Origin: JAWWPG01 sp038254365
GTDB taxonomy: Bacteria; Actinomycetota; Actinomycetes; Propionibacteriales; Nocardioidaceae
Assembly: GCA_038254365.1 (NCBI GenBank)
Contig: JBBSGI010000060.1
Span: 1-17,910, forward strand
DNA length: 17,910 nucleotides
Direction: 5' to 3'
In this document: piece by piece, positions 6,244 through 14,106 of the stretch
How positions within the stretch are numbered: the stretch's first letter is position 1
Layout of the letters: every line of letters starts with the position of its first letter
Notes under the pieces: generated by a model
Told to the model about the DNA's origin: nothing
Databases searched by the model: none
Seen by the model: the letters and a program-made list of their open reading frames with translations, nothing else
Program-made: the position numbers and the translations under genes

Positions 6244-9048
6244 ATGGATGGCCGAGACAGCGGCGCGCACTTCTACCGCAGCGACTTCCAGGTTCACACG
6301 CCTAGAGACGGGGCGTGGAAGGGGAGGAAGGCCAAGAGCGAGGACGAGAGAACGGCCTATGCGAACGATTTCGTCATGGAGTGCCGGCGGATTGGGCTGA
6401 ACGCCGTCGCGATCACCGACCACCATGACCTCCTGTTCGCACCAATCATTCGTAATGCTGCAGCGGACGAGCGCGATGCGACGGGCGCTTCACTAGAGGC
6501 CTCGATGCGGCTGGTCGTCTTTCCTGGCATCGAACTCACCCTGGCGCTCGGCCGTCAGGCCTTGCTGATCTTGGATGCCGACTTCCCAGACGATCGACTT
6601 CCGCATGTGCTCCAAGCGCTGGCGATCACGCCTTTCGATCCGGTTGTATCGACTTTGCCCGATGTGAAGTCGATGGATCACATTCCATCGTTCTCCGAAC
6701 TGCACAAGAAGCTCGACGAACACGAGTGGCTTCGCGGCAGGTACATCGTGCTGCCAAACGCTACCGACACCGGACATAAGAGCATCCTGCGGAAGGGCAT
6801 GCAGCCTGAGTACAAGGACATGCCATGTGTCGGTGGCTACCTGGACGGTTCTATCGACAAGGTCGGCACGGGGATCCGAAACATCGTGGCCGGCGATGAC
6901 AAGGCGTGGGGCAACAAGCCACTCGCCCTCTTCCAGACTTCGGACAGTAGGACGGCCGATTTCGCCACGCTCGGCGACCCCTCCACGTGGGTGAAGTGGG
7001 CGAAGCCAACAGCGGAGGCCCTGCGACAGGCTTGTCTCGGGCAACAATCCCGGATCGCTCATCGGGCGCCTGAGCTCCCTTCAATCGTGATTTCCAGACT
7101 CGTCATCTCCAACAGCCGGTTTCTTGGGCCCGTAGACCTCACGTTCAACGCGCAGTACAACGCGGTGATCGGTGGTCGAGGCACGGGGAAGTCCACGATC
7201 TTGGATTACCTGCGTTGGGGTCTGTGTGATCAAGCCGCCCAGGCAGGTGACGAGGAGATTGCCAACCCGACGGTGCGGCGGGAACGTCTCATCGAGAACA
7301 CGCTCAAGCCGGTCGGTGGTCAGGTTGAGGTCTTCTTCAGCATCAATCAGATTCCGCACGTCGCACGGCGCGATGCTTTGACGGGCGAAATCCTCTTGAA
7401 GGTCGGTACCGAGGACTTCGGCAGGGCGCGCGAGGAACATGTGCGAGCGCTCTTGCCGATCCACGCGTATAGCCAGAAGCAACTGAGCAGCGTCGCGCTC
7501 AGGGTTGACGAATTGACGCGTTTCGTCACCGCGCCGATCCAGCGAGCTCTCAACAGCATCGACCAGACGATCACGCAGGTTGCTGGCCGGCTTCGCGAGA
7601 ACTATGCAAAGGTCCAGCGTGCTCGCGACCTTGACGCCGCCATCGAACGCGAACGGCTGACCGAGAAGTCGCTCGGCGACCAAGCCGCCAACCTGAGGGG
7701 ATCGCTCACTGACCTTTCGGACGAGGAACGCCGAGTCCTCGACGCCAAGCCAACGTACGACGGCGTAGGCGAGACACTGGAGTCCCACGAGCGCGAAATC
7801 AATGACCTGCTTGAGCTCGGCGAGGACCTCCTCGGGCGCTTGACCGACCTTCGTAGTTTCGTGTCAGAACCGGGGAACGGCCCTGAGCAGCTGCGTGAGC
7901 TGCTGAGTGCCTTGGCGTCATCACATGAGCAACTGCTCGGCGACGTGCACGCGTCACTCGAGTCCGGCTTGGATGCGTTACGGAAGTCTCGGGAGATCGG
8001 CTCTGCGACTCAGACCCTCAGCCAAGCGGTTAGTCAGGCCATCGTTGAGTTCGAGACCCTCTATGGTGAGGTGAAGGGTCGGTCCCGGGCACATCAGGCG
8101 AAACTTGACGAGTTGGCCGACGTTGATCAGCGCAGAACGGCTGCGTCCCAACTCCTCAGCCAGCATCAGCGGGATCGCAAGGGGCTGGGCGACCCGATGG
8201 GTGCTCACGCGGAGTTAAGGTCCGAGTTGGTCGAGCTGTACCGGTCACGTTCACGGCTCTTAACCGAGGAAAGCGAGCGGTTGACGGCGCTGTCTGAAGG
8301 CCTGCTTCGCACCTCTATAAACCGAGGGCATGGCTTGGCGGCTGTCGAGCAAAGGTTCAAGGGATTCATTCAAGGCTCAGGGGTTCGTGGCGGCAGGGTC
8401 GAAGCACTTTTCACCGCGCTGCGATCGGAGTCCGACCCGTTGGAAACCTGGGAAGAGGTCCTGGCTGAGCTCGAAGCAATCATGCAGCTCGAGCAGGATG
8501 CGGAGCACACATCGGAGAGGACTCCTGTCCTGAGCCGCCTTGGCTTTCCTGTGCCCGACCAGCAGCGGATCCGAAGCAGAATGACTGCCGATGGATGGCT
8601 GGATCTTGCGCTGACGCCGATCAAGGACGAACCCTCGTTTGAATACCAGACCAAGGAACACGAGTTCATCGCATTCAGTGCGGCCTCGGCCGGCCAGCAG
8701 GCCACAGCGCTCTTGAGAGTGTTGTTATCTCAAACGGGGATGCCGCTCATCATCGATCAGCCCGAGGAAGACCTCGACAATCAAGTGGTTCAAGACGTTG
8801 TCGCGCGCATCTGGGAGGCGAAGAAGAGGCGTCAGGTCATCTTCGCCAGCCACAACGCAAACCTTGTCGTCAACGGTGACGCGGAGCTGGTCATAGCGTG
8901 CGACTATCGCAAGGCGGGAGATCAGTCAGGGGGACGCATCAAGATCGAGGGCGCGATAGATGTGCCAGAAGTTCGCGAGGAGATCACGCTAGTCATGGAA
9001 GGTGGCGAGAAGGCGTTCCTTCTCCGCAAGGAGCGATACGGCTTCTGA
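6244..9048 (+). CDS. PHP-domain / ABC-ATPase fusion (TrlF/Ppl-like)
   Basis: The 934-residue protein begins with a PHP metal-hydrolase domain: DFQVHTP (14-20), AITDHHD (56-62), VFPGIELTLA and later FQTSDSRTADF supply the expected metal ligands. An SMC/RecF-like ATPase follows: Walker A GGRGTGKS (about 310-317), a long coiled-coil middle (about 430-700), ABC signature SAGQQ (about 815), Walker B LIIDQPEEDLDN (about 834-845) and H-loop FASHN (about 867-871). This is the architecture called TrlF-family ATPase, and it matches the single-gene Ppl anti-phage class known from defence surveys. A nuclease or phosphoesterase activated by DNA or ATP sensing is the likely role. ATG 6244 is chosen over GTG 6196 because AGGGAG (6230-6235) lies 8 nt upstream. 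Four in-frame TTA codons (7978, 8215, 8260, 8725) and visibly lower G+C suggest horizontal origin. Confidence 0.85.
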   Translation: MDGRDSGAHFYRSDFQVHTPRDGAWKGRKAKSEDERTAYANDFVMECRRIGLNAVAITDHHDLLFAPIIRNAAADERDATGASLEASMRLVVFPGIELTLALGRQALLILDADFPDDRLPHVLQALAITPFDPVVSTLPDVKSMDHIPSFSELHKKLDEHEWLRGRYIVLPNATDTGHKSILRKGMQPEYKDMPCVGGYLDGSIDKVGTGIRNIVAGDDKAWGNKPLALFQTSDSRTADFATLGDPSTWVKWAKPTAEALRQACLGQQSRIAHRAPELPSIVISRLVISNSRFLGPVDLTFNAQYNAVIGGRGTGKSTILDYLRWGLCDQAAQAGDEEIANPTVRRERLIENTLKPVGGQVEVFFSINQIPHVARRDALTGEILLKVGTEDFGRAREEHVRALLPIHAYSQKQLSSVALRVDELTRFVTAPIQRALNSIDQTITQVAGRLRENYAKVQRARDLDAAIERERLTEKSLGDQAANLRGSLTDLSDEERRVLDAKPTYDGVGETLESHEREINDLLELGEDLLGRLTDLRSFVSEPGNGPEQLRELLSALASSHEQLLGDVHASLESGLDALRKSREIGSATQTLSQAVSQAIVEFETLYGEVKGRSRAHQAKLDELADVDQRRTAASQLLSQHQRDRKGLGDPMGAHAELRSELVELYRSRSRLLTEESERLTALSEGLLRTSINRGHGLAAVEQRFKGFIQGSGVRGGRVEALFTALRSESDPLETWEEVLAELEAIMQLEQDAEHTSERTPVLSRLGFPVPDQQRIRSRMTADGWLDLALTPIKDEPSFEYQTKEHEFIAFSAASAGQQATALLRVLLSQTGMPLIIDQPEEDLDNQVVQDVVARIWEAKKRRQVIFASHNANLVVNGDAELVIACDYRKAGDQSGGRIKIEGAIDVPEVREEITLVMEGGEKAFLLRKERYGF

Positions 9049-9068
9049 GGGGGCCCTAATCTCGTCTG

Positions 9069-9085
9069 GCCGGACGCGCCGGCGC
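9069..9085. terminator. weak hairpin between convergent genes
   Basis: GCCGG (9069-9073) and CCGGC (9079-9083) form a short stem, overlapping the perfect palindrome GCGCCGGCGC (9076-9085). It lies between the convergent ends of the PHP-ATPase gene (9048) and the integrase gene (9184), where a bidirectional terminator would be useful. There is no T-run, so this is only a candidate. Confidence 0.25.
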
Positions 9086-9183
9086 CATCCACCTCGATGA
9101 GGCATACCGGCATGCATCCAGAAATCACGAGACGTTGATGACGGTGCAGGGGCGCGAACATCGCTGTCGATGCACGGCGAGTA

Positions 9184-10347
9184 TCAGCGGGAAGGCGGAG
9201 CTGCTCGAAGGTCCCGATCTGCGCCGACTGCCGAGTTCTCTGACGTCGAGTGGCTTGAGTCTGCCCACCGGTTCAGCCGTTCGGCGATCTCGGCATCGCG
9301 GCCCAGCATTGGGCGCGCGTAGTGCCGCGTCGTCACCGTCCCCGCCGCATGTCCCAACCGCGCAGCCGCATCCATCACGCTGCCGCCCTCGTCGATCACC
9401 CATGAGGCATGCGTCGCACGCAGGTCATGTGGCGTGACACCAACCAGGCCGGTCGCCGCGACCGCCGGCAGCCACGCCCGGCGCATGACGCCCGCATGAC
9501 GCATCGGCTCCCCCGTCGCACCGACAAACAGCAGCGCCCTTGGGTCGGCCGCCACATTGGCATCCAGATGGTCGCGCAGCCGGCGCAACAGGAACGCCGG
9601 CACCGTCACCGCCCGCTGCTGGTGGTTCTTCGGCGCCTGGAAGGTGATCTGCCCGTTCGCCTCGGACAGCGACTCTCGCACGATCAGACGGCCGCCGAGC
9701 GGGTCCACCGACTCCCGGCGCAAGGCCAGCGCCTCTCCGATGCGCAGACCCGAGTACGCGAGCACCTCGACCAATAGGTCGTACGGCGGGCGGCACGCCG
9801 CGGCCAGCGTGGCCACCTGCTCGCGGGTCAGGATGTTCGGCTCGTGCTCCTCCATCCGCGGCAGCCGGATCCGCCGGCACGGCGTCCGGACGGTCAGGCC
9901 ACTGTCCTCGGCCGCGGCCATCATCTGCGACAACAGCCGGTAGCCCTGCCGGATCCGGCTCGCCGACAGGCCGCGCGCGTGCATGCTCGCGACCCACTCC
10001 TGTACGTCGATCGGGCGCAGTCGCCCGACCTGCTTCTCCCCGAGCGCGGGCAGGATTGTCGTGCGCAGCAAGCTCGCGTACGACGCCCGCGTCTTCGGCC
10101 GCAGATGCATCGTCGTGGTGATGAACCGCTCCGACCACTCGCGCAGCGTGGTCCGCGCCAGCCGCGGGTCCACGACCAGGCCGCGCTCCAGGTCGACCTC
10201 GATCTGCGCCAGGAATCGGCTGGCTTCCGCCTTGGTGGCGAAGGTCTGCGGGCCTGTCCGCTGCTCGCCCTCCATGGTGGCGTAGCGCGCCTGCCACCGC
10301 CCGGACGGCAACCGGCGGACTCGGCCGAATTGGCGCCGACCCGACAT
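9184..10347 (-). CDS. int: tyrosine site-specific integrase
   Basis: The 387-residue product has an N-terminal AP2-like arm-binding part (GRVRRLPSGRWQARYATMEG), a SAM-like core-binding domain (TLREWSERFITTTMHLRPKT, ALGEKQVGRLRPIDVQEWVA) and a catalytic domain with all key residues: R202 in YSGLRIGEAL, H307 and R310 in HDLRATH, H333 in LGHAAGTVTTRHY and nucleophile Y343. It cuts and rejoins attachment sites, probably at the tRNA-Arg. Start ATG 10347 has GAGGAGGGG directly upstream. The frame opens at 10389, but that would overlap the excisionase gene. It is last in the minus-strand relaxase-xis-int operon. Its 3' end faces the PHP-ATPase gene and not the tRNA directly, so about 6 kb of cargo separates it from the putative attachment site. 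Confidence 0.93.
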   Translation of the reverse strand: MSGRRQFGRVRRLPSGRWQARYATMEGEQRTGPQTFATKAEASRFLAQIEVDLERGLVVDPRLARTTLREWSERFITTTMHLRPKTRASYASLLRTTILPALGEKQVGRLRPIDVQEWVASMHARGLSASRIRQGYRLLSQMMAAAEDSGLTVRTPCRRIRLPRMEEHEPNILTREQVATLAAACRPPYDLLVEVLAYSGLRIGEALALRRESVDPLGGRLIVRESLSEANGQITFQAPKNHQQRAVTVPAFLLRRLRDHLDANVAADPRALLFVGATGEPMRHAGVMRRAWLPAVAATGLVGVTPHDLRATHASWVIDEGGSVMDAAARLGHAAGTVTTRHYARPMLGRDAEIAERLNRWADSSHSTSENSAVGADRDLRAAPPSR

Positions 10348-10363
10348 CACCCCTCCTCGTGGC

Positions 10364-10573
10364 TCAGTCTCGCCCTGCCACCGGCCCACCGTCGACCGCG
10401 GCGCCCCGCAGTCGGCGCACCAAATCGGTCAGCGCGTCAGCCGGGACGCGCCGGCAAGCGCCGATGTGCACGGACTCGAGCACGCCGGTCTGTAGCAGTT
10501 CGTACAGCTTGCTGCGCCCGATGCCAAGGACGGCGGCGGCTTCTGTGGGCGTGTAGAGCATCGGTTCGGTCAT
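10364..10573 (-). CDS. xis: excisionase-type helix-turn-helix protein
   Basis: The 69-residue protein reads LYTPTEAAAVLGIGRSKLYELLQTG followed by a basic wing (HIGACRRVPADALTDLVRRL). This is the MerR-like winged HTH of helix_turn_helix/excisionase family proteins encoded beside actinobacterial integrases. It likely binds attachment-site DNA to direct excision, or regulates the operon. Its ATG overlaps the relaxase stop codon (ATGA at 10570-10573) and has GAAGGGA 6 nt upstream. The integrase begins 16 nt after its stop, so the three genes should be translated from one message. Confidence 0.88.
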   Translation of the reverse strand: MTEPMLYTPTEAAAVLGIGRSKLYELLQTGVLESVHIGACRRVPADALTDLVRRLRGAAVDGGPVAGRD

Positions 10574-13503
10574 CGGCAGATCCCTTCGGCTCGTACGTAC
10601 GGGGTGGCGCGGGTGGTGGACGGGGTCCAGCTGGGCGTACGGCGAGGCAGCTGGCGTGTGGCGAGGACCTGGGCGCGCCGAGCCCAGAGCTGCGCGGCGA
10701 CCAGGTCCAGCCCGACCCGGCCGTCCGACGCGCGGTCTCGCTCGGTCGGCTCAGGGACGTAGAGGTGGTTGGCCGTCCGGCCACGCGACAGTGCGACGTA
10801 CCCGGCCTCCCGGGTGAGCCCGCCACCGGCGTACACCAGGGCCACGTCAACGGTGGCGCCCTGCGCCTTGTGACAGGTCATGGCGTATCCGTGGTCAAGG
10901 TGGTGGGCGGCCCAGCTGGCCGGAACAATTTGCTCGCGGTCGTCCTCGGCCCGCAGGGTGAGCGTCTCGTGACGCGGGTCGACCGCGGTGACGTCGGCAC
11001 GAGTGCCGTTGAGCAAGCCGCGGCGGTGGTCGTTGCTGCGGACCAGCACCCGGTCGCCGGCGCGATACTCCCGGGCTTGGTCGCCCCCGTCGACCACGAC
11101 GGCCTCCTCCCCCAGCCGGGCGTCGGCGATCAGGCGCTGCCGGACTGCGTCGTTCAGGTCGGCGACATCGCTGCGCCGAACGGCGAGCATCACGACCCGT
11201 TCCGTGGGAGCAGCTCGGTCGGCGGTGACTGCGTCCAGATGACGCAGGTAGTCGTCCACGAGTTGCTCGGCCAGCTGATCAGCGGGTGCGTTGTGCACCC
11301 GGCCGTGCCGGGCGTAAGCGTCCAGGGCGGCGTCGGGGTCCCCGGCCCGCAGGTCAACGAGGGCGCGGTGTTCCCACGCCTCGGTCTGTCGCCGGTTGTC
11401 GGTCAGGGTGATCGTGTCCGGATGGCGGGCCAGCGCGGCGAAGAGGCCGCCCGCACCGATCTCGGGCAGCTGAGCGGGGTCCCCGACCAGGACCAGGGTG
11501 CCGCCGGCGTTGCGGGTCTCGGCCAGCAGCGCGGCCAGGGTGCGGGTGTCGACCATCGACGCCTCGTCCACCACCAGGACCCCGCCCCGTGGCAACCCGG
11601 CAGGTCGCCCGGTGGCCGGGTGGGTCCGCCGCGCCGCGCCGAGGAGCCTGGTGAGGGAGGAGGCCGGGATTCCGGTGGCGTGCTCGAGGCGTCGAGCAGT
11701 GACTGCGGCGACCGCGGCCCCACTGACTGGCCGGCCCTGCTCGGCCCACACCCGCGCAGCGGCGGCGAGGGCAGCGGTCTTGCCGGCGCCGGCCGGCCCG
11801 ACCACCACGGCAAGGCCAGACGTCGCGGCGAGGGCTCGGACCATCTCCTGCTGCTCGGCGGACAGCGCGGCGGACAACCCGACCGAGGTTGTCCCGCCGG
11901 GTCGGGCAGCGCTGGAGCTCACGCAGGCGGCGGCGCCGTCGACGAGCTGACCCGATCCAGCGTCCCGTGCCGGCCCACCGCGCAGGTCCTGGGCGAGGTG
12001 CAGCGCGGCCCGTTCAATCGCGAGGAGCTCGGTGGTGGTCCAGCGGCCGCCGTCCTCGGTGCGGGTGGCGAGCCGGACCGTGTCCCGGTGCCGCAGGACG
12101 CGGTCAGCGGCAGTCTCGATCTGGGCCCGGTCCACCGGCAGCCCGGGTGGCAGGGACTCACACAGTGCCTGCAGCAGGTCGCGCCGGTCGAACCCGGTCG
12201 CCCGTGCGGTCAATCCCGCCGGCCCCAGCAGATGAGCAGCCAGCTGATCAACGCGCGGCGCCGCGAGGACGCGAGACCGTCCGAGGACGGCGGCGACGAC
12301 GCGGGCCGGCCGGTACCCGGCTGCCCTTGACGTTGCGGCCCAGCGCTGCCGCAGGGTCTGCTCCGGCTCCTCGGGGGCCTTGTCCGGGCGGGTAGCGAGG
12401 CAGGCTGCCTGCGCTGCGGCCGGACCGGTGTGCCCGGCGATGCCCATCGCCCGGATGATCTGCCGGCGGCGCGTCGAGAAGGTGTCCATCAGGTCGGCGG
12501 GCATGCCGTCGACCTCGGCGATGCCCTTGACCGGTGTGGTCCAGGCGACGCCCAGGCGTTCGGTGAGCTGCCCGCGCAGCACCGCGTGGAAGAGGTAGCT
12601 GGCGGTCAGCGCGTGCCGGAACACCGCCTTGGAGTCAACCGCGGACCAGTTGCCGTCCGCCCCGCGGAGCACGTTCGGGACCACCAGGTGGGTGTGCAGC
12701 TGGGGGTCCCCCGCCCGGGAGGTGCGGTGCTCGAACGCCGCCACGATCCAGCCGTCCGTACCGATCCGGGCCGCGCGTTGCCCGTCGCCCTGGTGCCCGC
12801 GCAGCCCGTGCCCGGCGACCGACTCCAGGTAGTCCACCACCTGCCAGACCGCGGCCTGGTGCGCGGCCCGCACCTGCGCGGAGACGTCCGGGTCGGCGAG
12901 AGCGAACAGGACGCTGACGCTCTTGGGCGCAGACACGGTGACGTCCAGGCCGGGCCGGCGCCGGTCGACCCGCCGACCGGCGTACTTCATGGCCTGGGAA
13001 AGGTGGTCGGTTCCGTCCTCGCCGCGGTAGATCTCGCGCGCGTCCGGGCCGGCGGTCGCGGCGATCCGCGCGCCCCGGGCCGGGTCGACGGTCGCGGCCC
13101 GTCCGCGGTAGGGCCGGTCCACACTTCCGGCCAGCGCGGCGAACGCGGCCCCGTCCCTTGGCTCGGCGAACAGCGCCTCGACCGGGACGCGCCGGTCGGC
13201 GGCGCAGGCCCGCACCGCTTCGACCAGCGGGGCGGCAGACAGCCGCCCACGCGGGTCGGCCCGCAGCACCTGCGGCACCAGTGGCTCCCCGCCCGGGGAC
13301 GCCCCAGCGAGCAGGTGACGCAGCTGCTGCTCGGCGGCCGGGTCGAGGCGTCCCCTCAGCCCGGCAGCGGCCGCACCGGCCCCCAGCCACCGAGCGGTGG
13401 GTTCGGCACCCAGGTAGTAGTCGGCGGCGCACCCGGCCTGCCGCGACAGGTAGTAGCCGGCCGGGTCGGCGCCGGCCTCGAGCATCTTGATCGAGATCAC
13501 CAT
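10570..13503 (-). CDS. MobF-family conjugative relaxase-helicase (TraA/TrwC-like)
   Basis: The 977-residue protein starts MVISIKMLEAGADPAGYYLS, with paired tyrosines Y17-Y18 and Y29-Y30 as in MobF relaxases. The metal-binding three-His set is H259, H270 and H272 in FEHRTSRAGDPQLHTH. The C-terminal half is an SF1 (RecD/TraI) helicase: Walker A GPAGAGKT (K575), VLVVDEASMVDT, LVGDPAQLPEIGAGG, LTDNRRQ and the terminal MTCHKAQGATVDVALVYAGG plus VALSRGR. It nicks the transfer origin, stays linked to the 5' end and unwinds the strand. Length is close to TrwC (about 966). The frame continues upstream to 14232, but those codons cross tandem repeats and lack family similarity, so ATG 13503 is chosen. 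It is the first main gene of the operon. No coupling protein or replication gene is visible nearby. Confidence 0.92.
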   Translation of the reverse strand: MVISIKMLEAGADPAGYYLSRQAGCAADYYLGAEPTARWLGAGAAAAGLRGRLDPAAEQQLRHLLAGASPGGEPLVPQVLRADPRGRLSAAPLVEAVRACAADRRVPVEALFAEPRDGAAFAALAGSVDRPYRGRAATVDPARGARIAATAGPDAREIYRGEDGTDHLSQAMKYAGRRVDRRRPGLDVTVSAPKSVSVLFALADPDVSAQVRAAHQAAVWQVVDYLESVAGHGLRGHQGDGQRAARIGTDGWIVAAFEHRTSRAGDPQLHTHLVVPNVLRGADGNWSAVDSKAVFRHALTASYLFHAVLRGQLTERLGVAWTTPVKGIAEVDGMPADLMDTFSTRRRQIIRAMGIAGHTGPAAAQAACLATRPDKAPEEPEQTLRQRWAATSRAAGYRPARVVAAVLGRSRVLAAPRVDQLAAHLLGPAGLTARATGFDRRDLLQALCESLPPGLPVDRAQIETAADRVLRHRDTVRLATRTEDGGRWTTTELLAIERAALHLAQDLRGGPARDAGSGQLVDGAAACVSSSAARPGGTTSVGLSAALSAEQQEMVRALAATSGLAVVVGPAGAGKTAALAAAARVWAEQGRPVSGAAVAAVTARRLEHATGIPASSLTRLLGAARRTHPATGRPAGLPRGGVLVVDEASMVDTRTLAALLAETRNAGGTLVLVGDPAQLPEIGAGGLFAALARHPDTITLTDNRRQTEAWEHRALVDLRAGDPDAALDAYARHGRVHNAPADQLAEQLVDDYLRHLDAVTADRAAPTERVVMLAVRRSDVADLNDAVRQRLIADARLGEEAVVVDGGDQAREYRAGDRVLVRSNDHRRGLLNGTRADVTAVDPRHETLTLRAEDDREQIVPASWAAHHLDHGYAMTCHKAQGATVDVALVYAGGGLTREAGYVALSRGRTANHLYVPEPTERDRASDGRVGLDLVAAQLWARRAQVLATRQLPRRTPSWTPSTTRATPYVRAEGICR

Positions 13504-13562
13504 CGTGACCACCGCGGGCCACCGTCGCCGACCAGCGCAGCCGCCGCACCGCGAGCTGTCAT
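13497..13562 (-). CDS. possible 21-codon leader peptide of the relaxase operon
   Basis: GAGGAGGTGG is followed after 7 nt by ATG 13562, opening the frame MTARGAAAALVGDGGPRWSR plus W. Its TGA (13497-13499) overlaps the relaxase start in ATGGTGA. The relaxase ATG has no good ribosome site of its own, so translation could arrive by re-initiation from this leader. The peptide itself has no recognisable similarity, and the site might simply be fortuitous. Confidence 0.35.
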   Translation of the reverse strand: MTARGAAAALVGDGGPRWSRW

Positions 13563-13614
13563 GACTGCGCCACCTCCTCAACACGTGGGTGTTGGTGGGC
13601 AGCCTGCTCGGGGG

Positions 13615-13640
13615 CGCTTGCCAGAACGCTTGCCAGAACG
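13615..13640. repeat. 12-bp tandem repeat, CGCTTGCCAGAA x2
   Basis: CGCTTGCCAGAA occurs at 13615-13626 and 13627-13638, followed by CG. On the other strand this reads TTCTGGCAAGCG, the same core as the GGCAA(G/C)C motifs at 13757-13967, but in opposite orientation. It lies 53 bp before the candidate leader start of the relaxase operon. Confidence 0.8.
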
Positions 13641-13669
13641 GGGTCCCCGTCCAACGACTTTCGTAAAGT
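13638..13669. other. two small palindromes between iteron sets
   Basis: ACGGGG-T-CCCCGT (13638-13650) is a perfect 6-bp inverted repeat with a single central base. ACTTT-CGT-AAAGT (13657-13669) follows 6 bp later and is AT-richer than its surroundings. Inverted repeats beside direct repeats upstream of a relaxase gene fit a transfer origin's relaxase-binding hairpin and nic region, or an operator/promoter for the operon. No nic consensus could be assigned. Confidence 0.35.
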
Positions 13670-13748
13670 TCTCGTGACCTGGTTGGCCGCCCGGGTCGGC
13701 GCCCGGGCTCGGTGCTGGCTACTCCTGCAGGTGCGCGGCCACCGGCCA

Positions 13749-13970
13749 GCAAGCCCGTGGCAAGCGGTATGGCAAGCGGTCCGGCAACCGGCAATGGCGC
13801 ACTGCAAGCCCGTGGCAAGCCGTCTGGCAACCGACCACGCCGCACTGCAAGCCCGTGGCAAGCCGTCTGGCAACCGACCACGTCGCTCGGCGAGCTCTCT
13901 GGCAACCGCCTCGCGGGGCTGGTAAGAGCGCAGCAACGAGCTGCGCAGCCCGGAATCGCCGGCAAGCCCG
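13749..13970. repeat. iteron cluster with a 42-bp tandem duplication
   Basis: GGCAA(G/C)C recurs with motif starts near 13759, 13771, 13783, 13814, 13826, 13857, 13869, 13901 and 13961. Many neighbours are exactly 12 bp apart. A perfect 42-bp block (13798-13839) is repeated at 13841-13882, one base between copies. Its core GCAAGCCCGTGGCAAGC also occurs at 13749-13765. The 43-bp period is not a multiple of three, so the block is not coding. The location upstream of a MobF relaxase suggests oriT accessory sites or replication iterons. The sequence pattern is certain and the function is inferred. Confidence 0.8.
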
Positions 13971-14072
13971 CACCGCGATCTACCGACCGGTTGCCGTCGC
14001 GACCGAGTGCGACGGCTTCCGCGCAGGGGCACCTGCAGCTCGTCTGCCATGACCGCCACGATGGCCACCGGG

Positions 14073-14103
14073 GTTGTCCCGCAAGTTGTCCCGCAAGTTG
14101 TCC
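14073..14103. repeat. 12-bp direct repeats GTTGTCCCGCAA
   Basis: GTTGTCCCGCAA occurs at 14073-14084 and 14085-14096, followed by a partial third copy GTTGTCC at 14097-14103. The 12-bp period equals that of the iterons 100-300 bp away, though the sequence differs. It could be the binding site of a regulator or transfer protein of the element. Confidence 0.75.
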
Positions 14104-14106
14104 ACG

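Noticed and set aside
10592..10601. Perfect palindrome CGTACGTACG
   Set aside because: It lies within the relaxase 3' coding region, is short, and has no second copy or clear link to a regulatory site.
9844..12330. Very long plus-strand frame opposite the integrase and relaxase
   Set aside because: It is an antisense shadow caused by high G+C. The minus-strand frames carry complete catalytic motifs.
12430..13677. Plus-strand 415-codon frame opposite the relaxase N-terminus
   Set aside because: It is also an antisense shadow, with low-complexity Pro/Gly/Arg composition and no domain similarity.
13798..13882. CRISPR-like repeat pair
   Set aside because: Only two 42-bp copies separated by one base, with no spacers and no cas genes. 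This is a tandem duplication.
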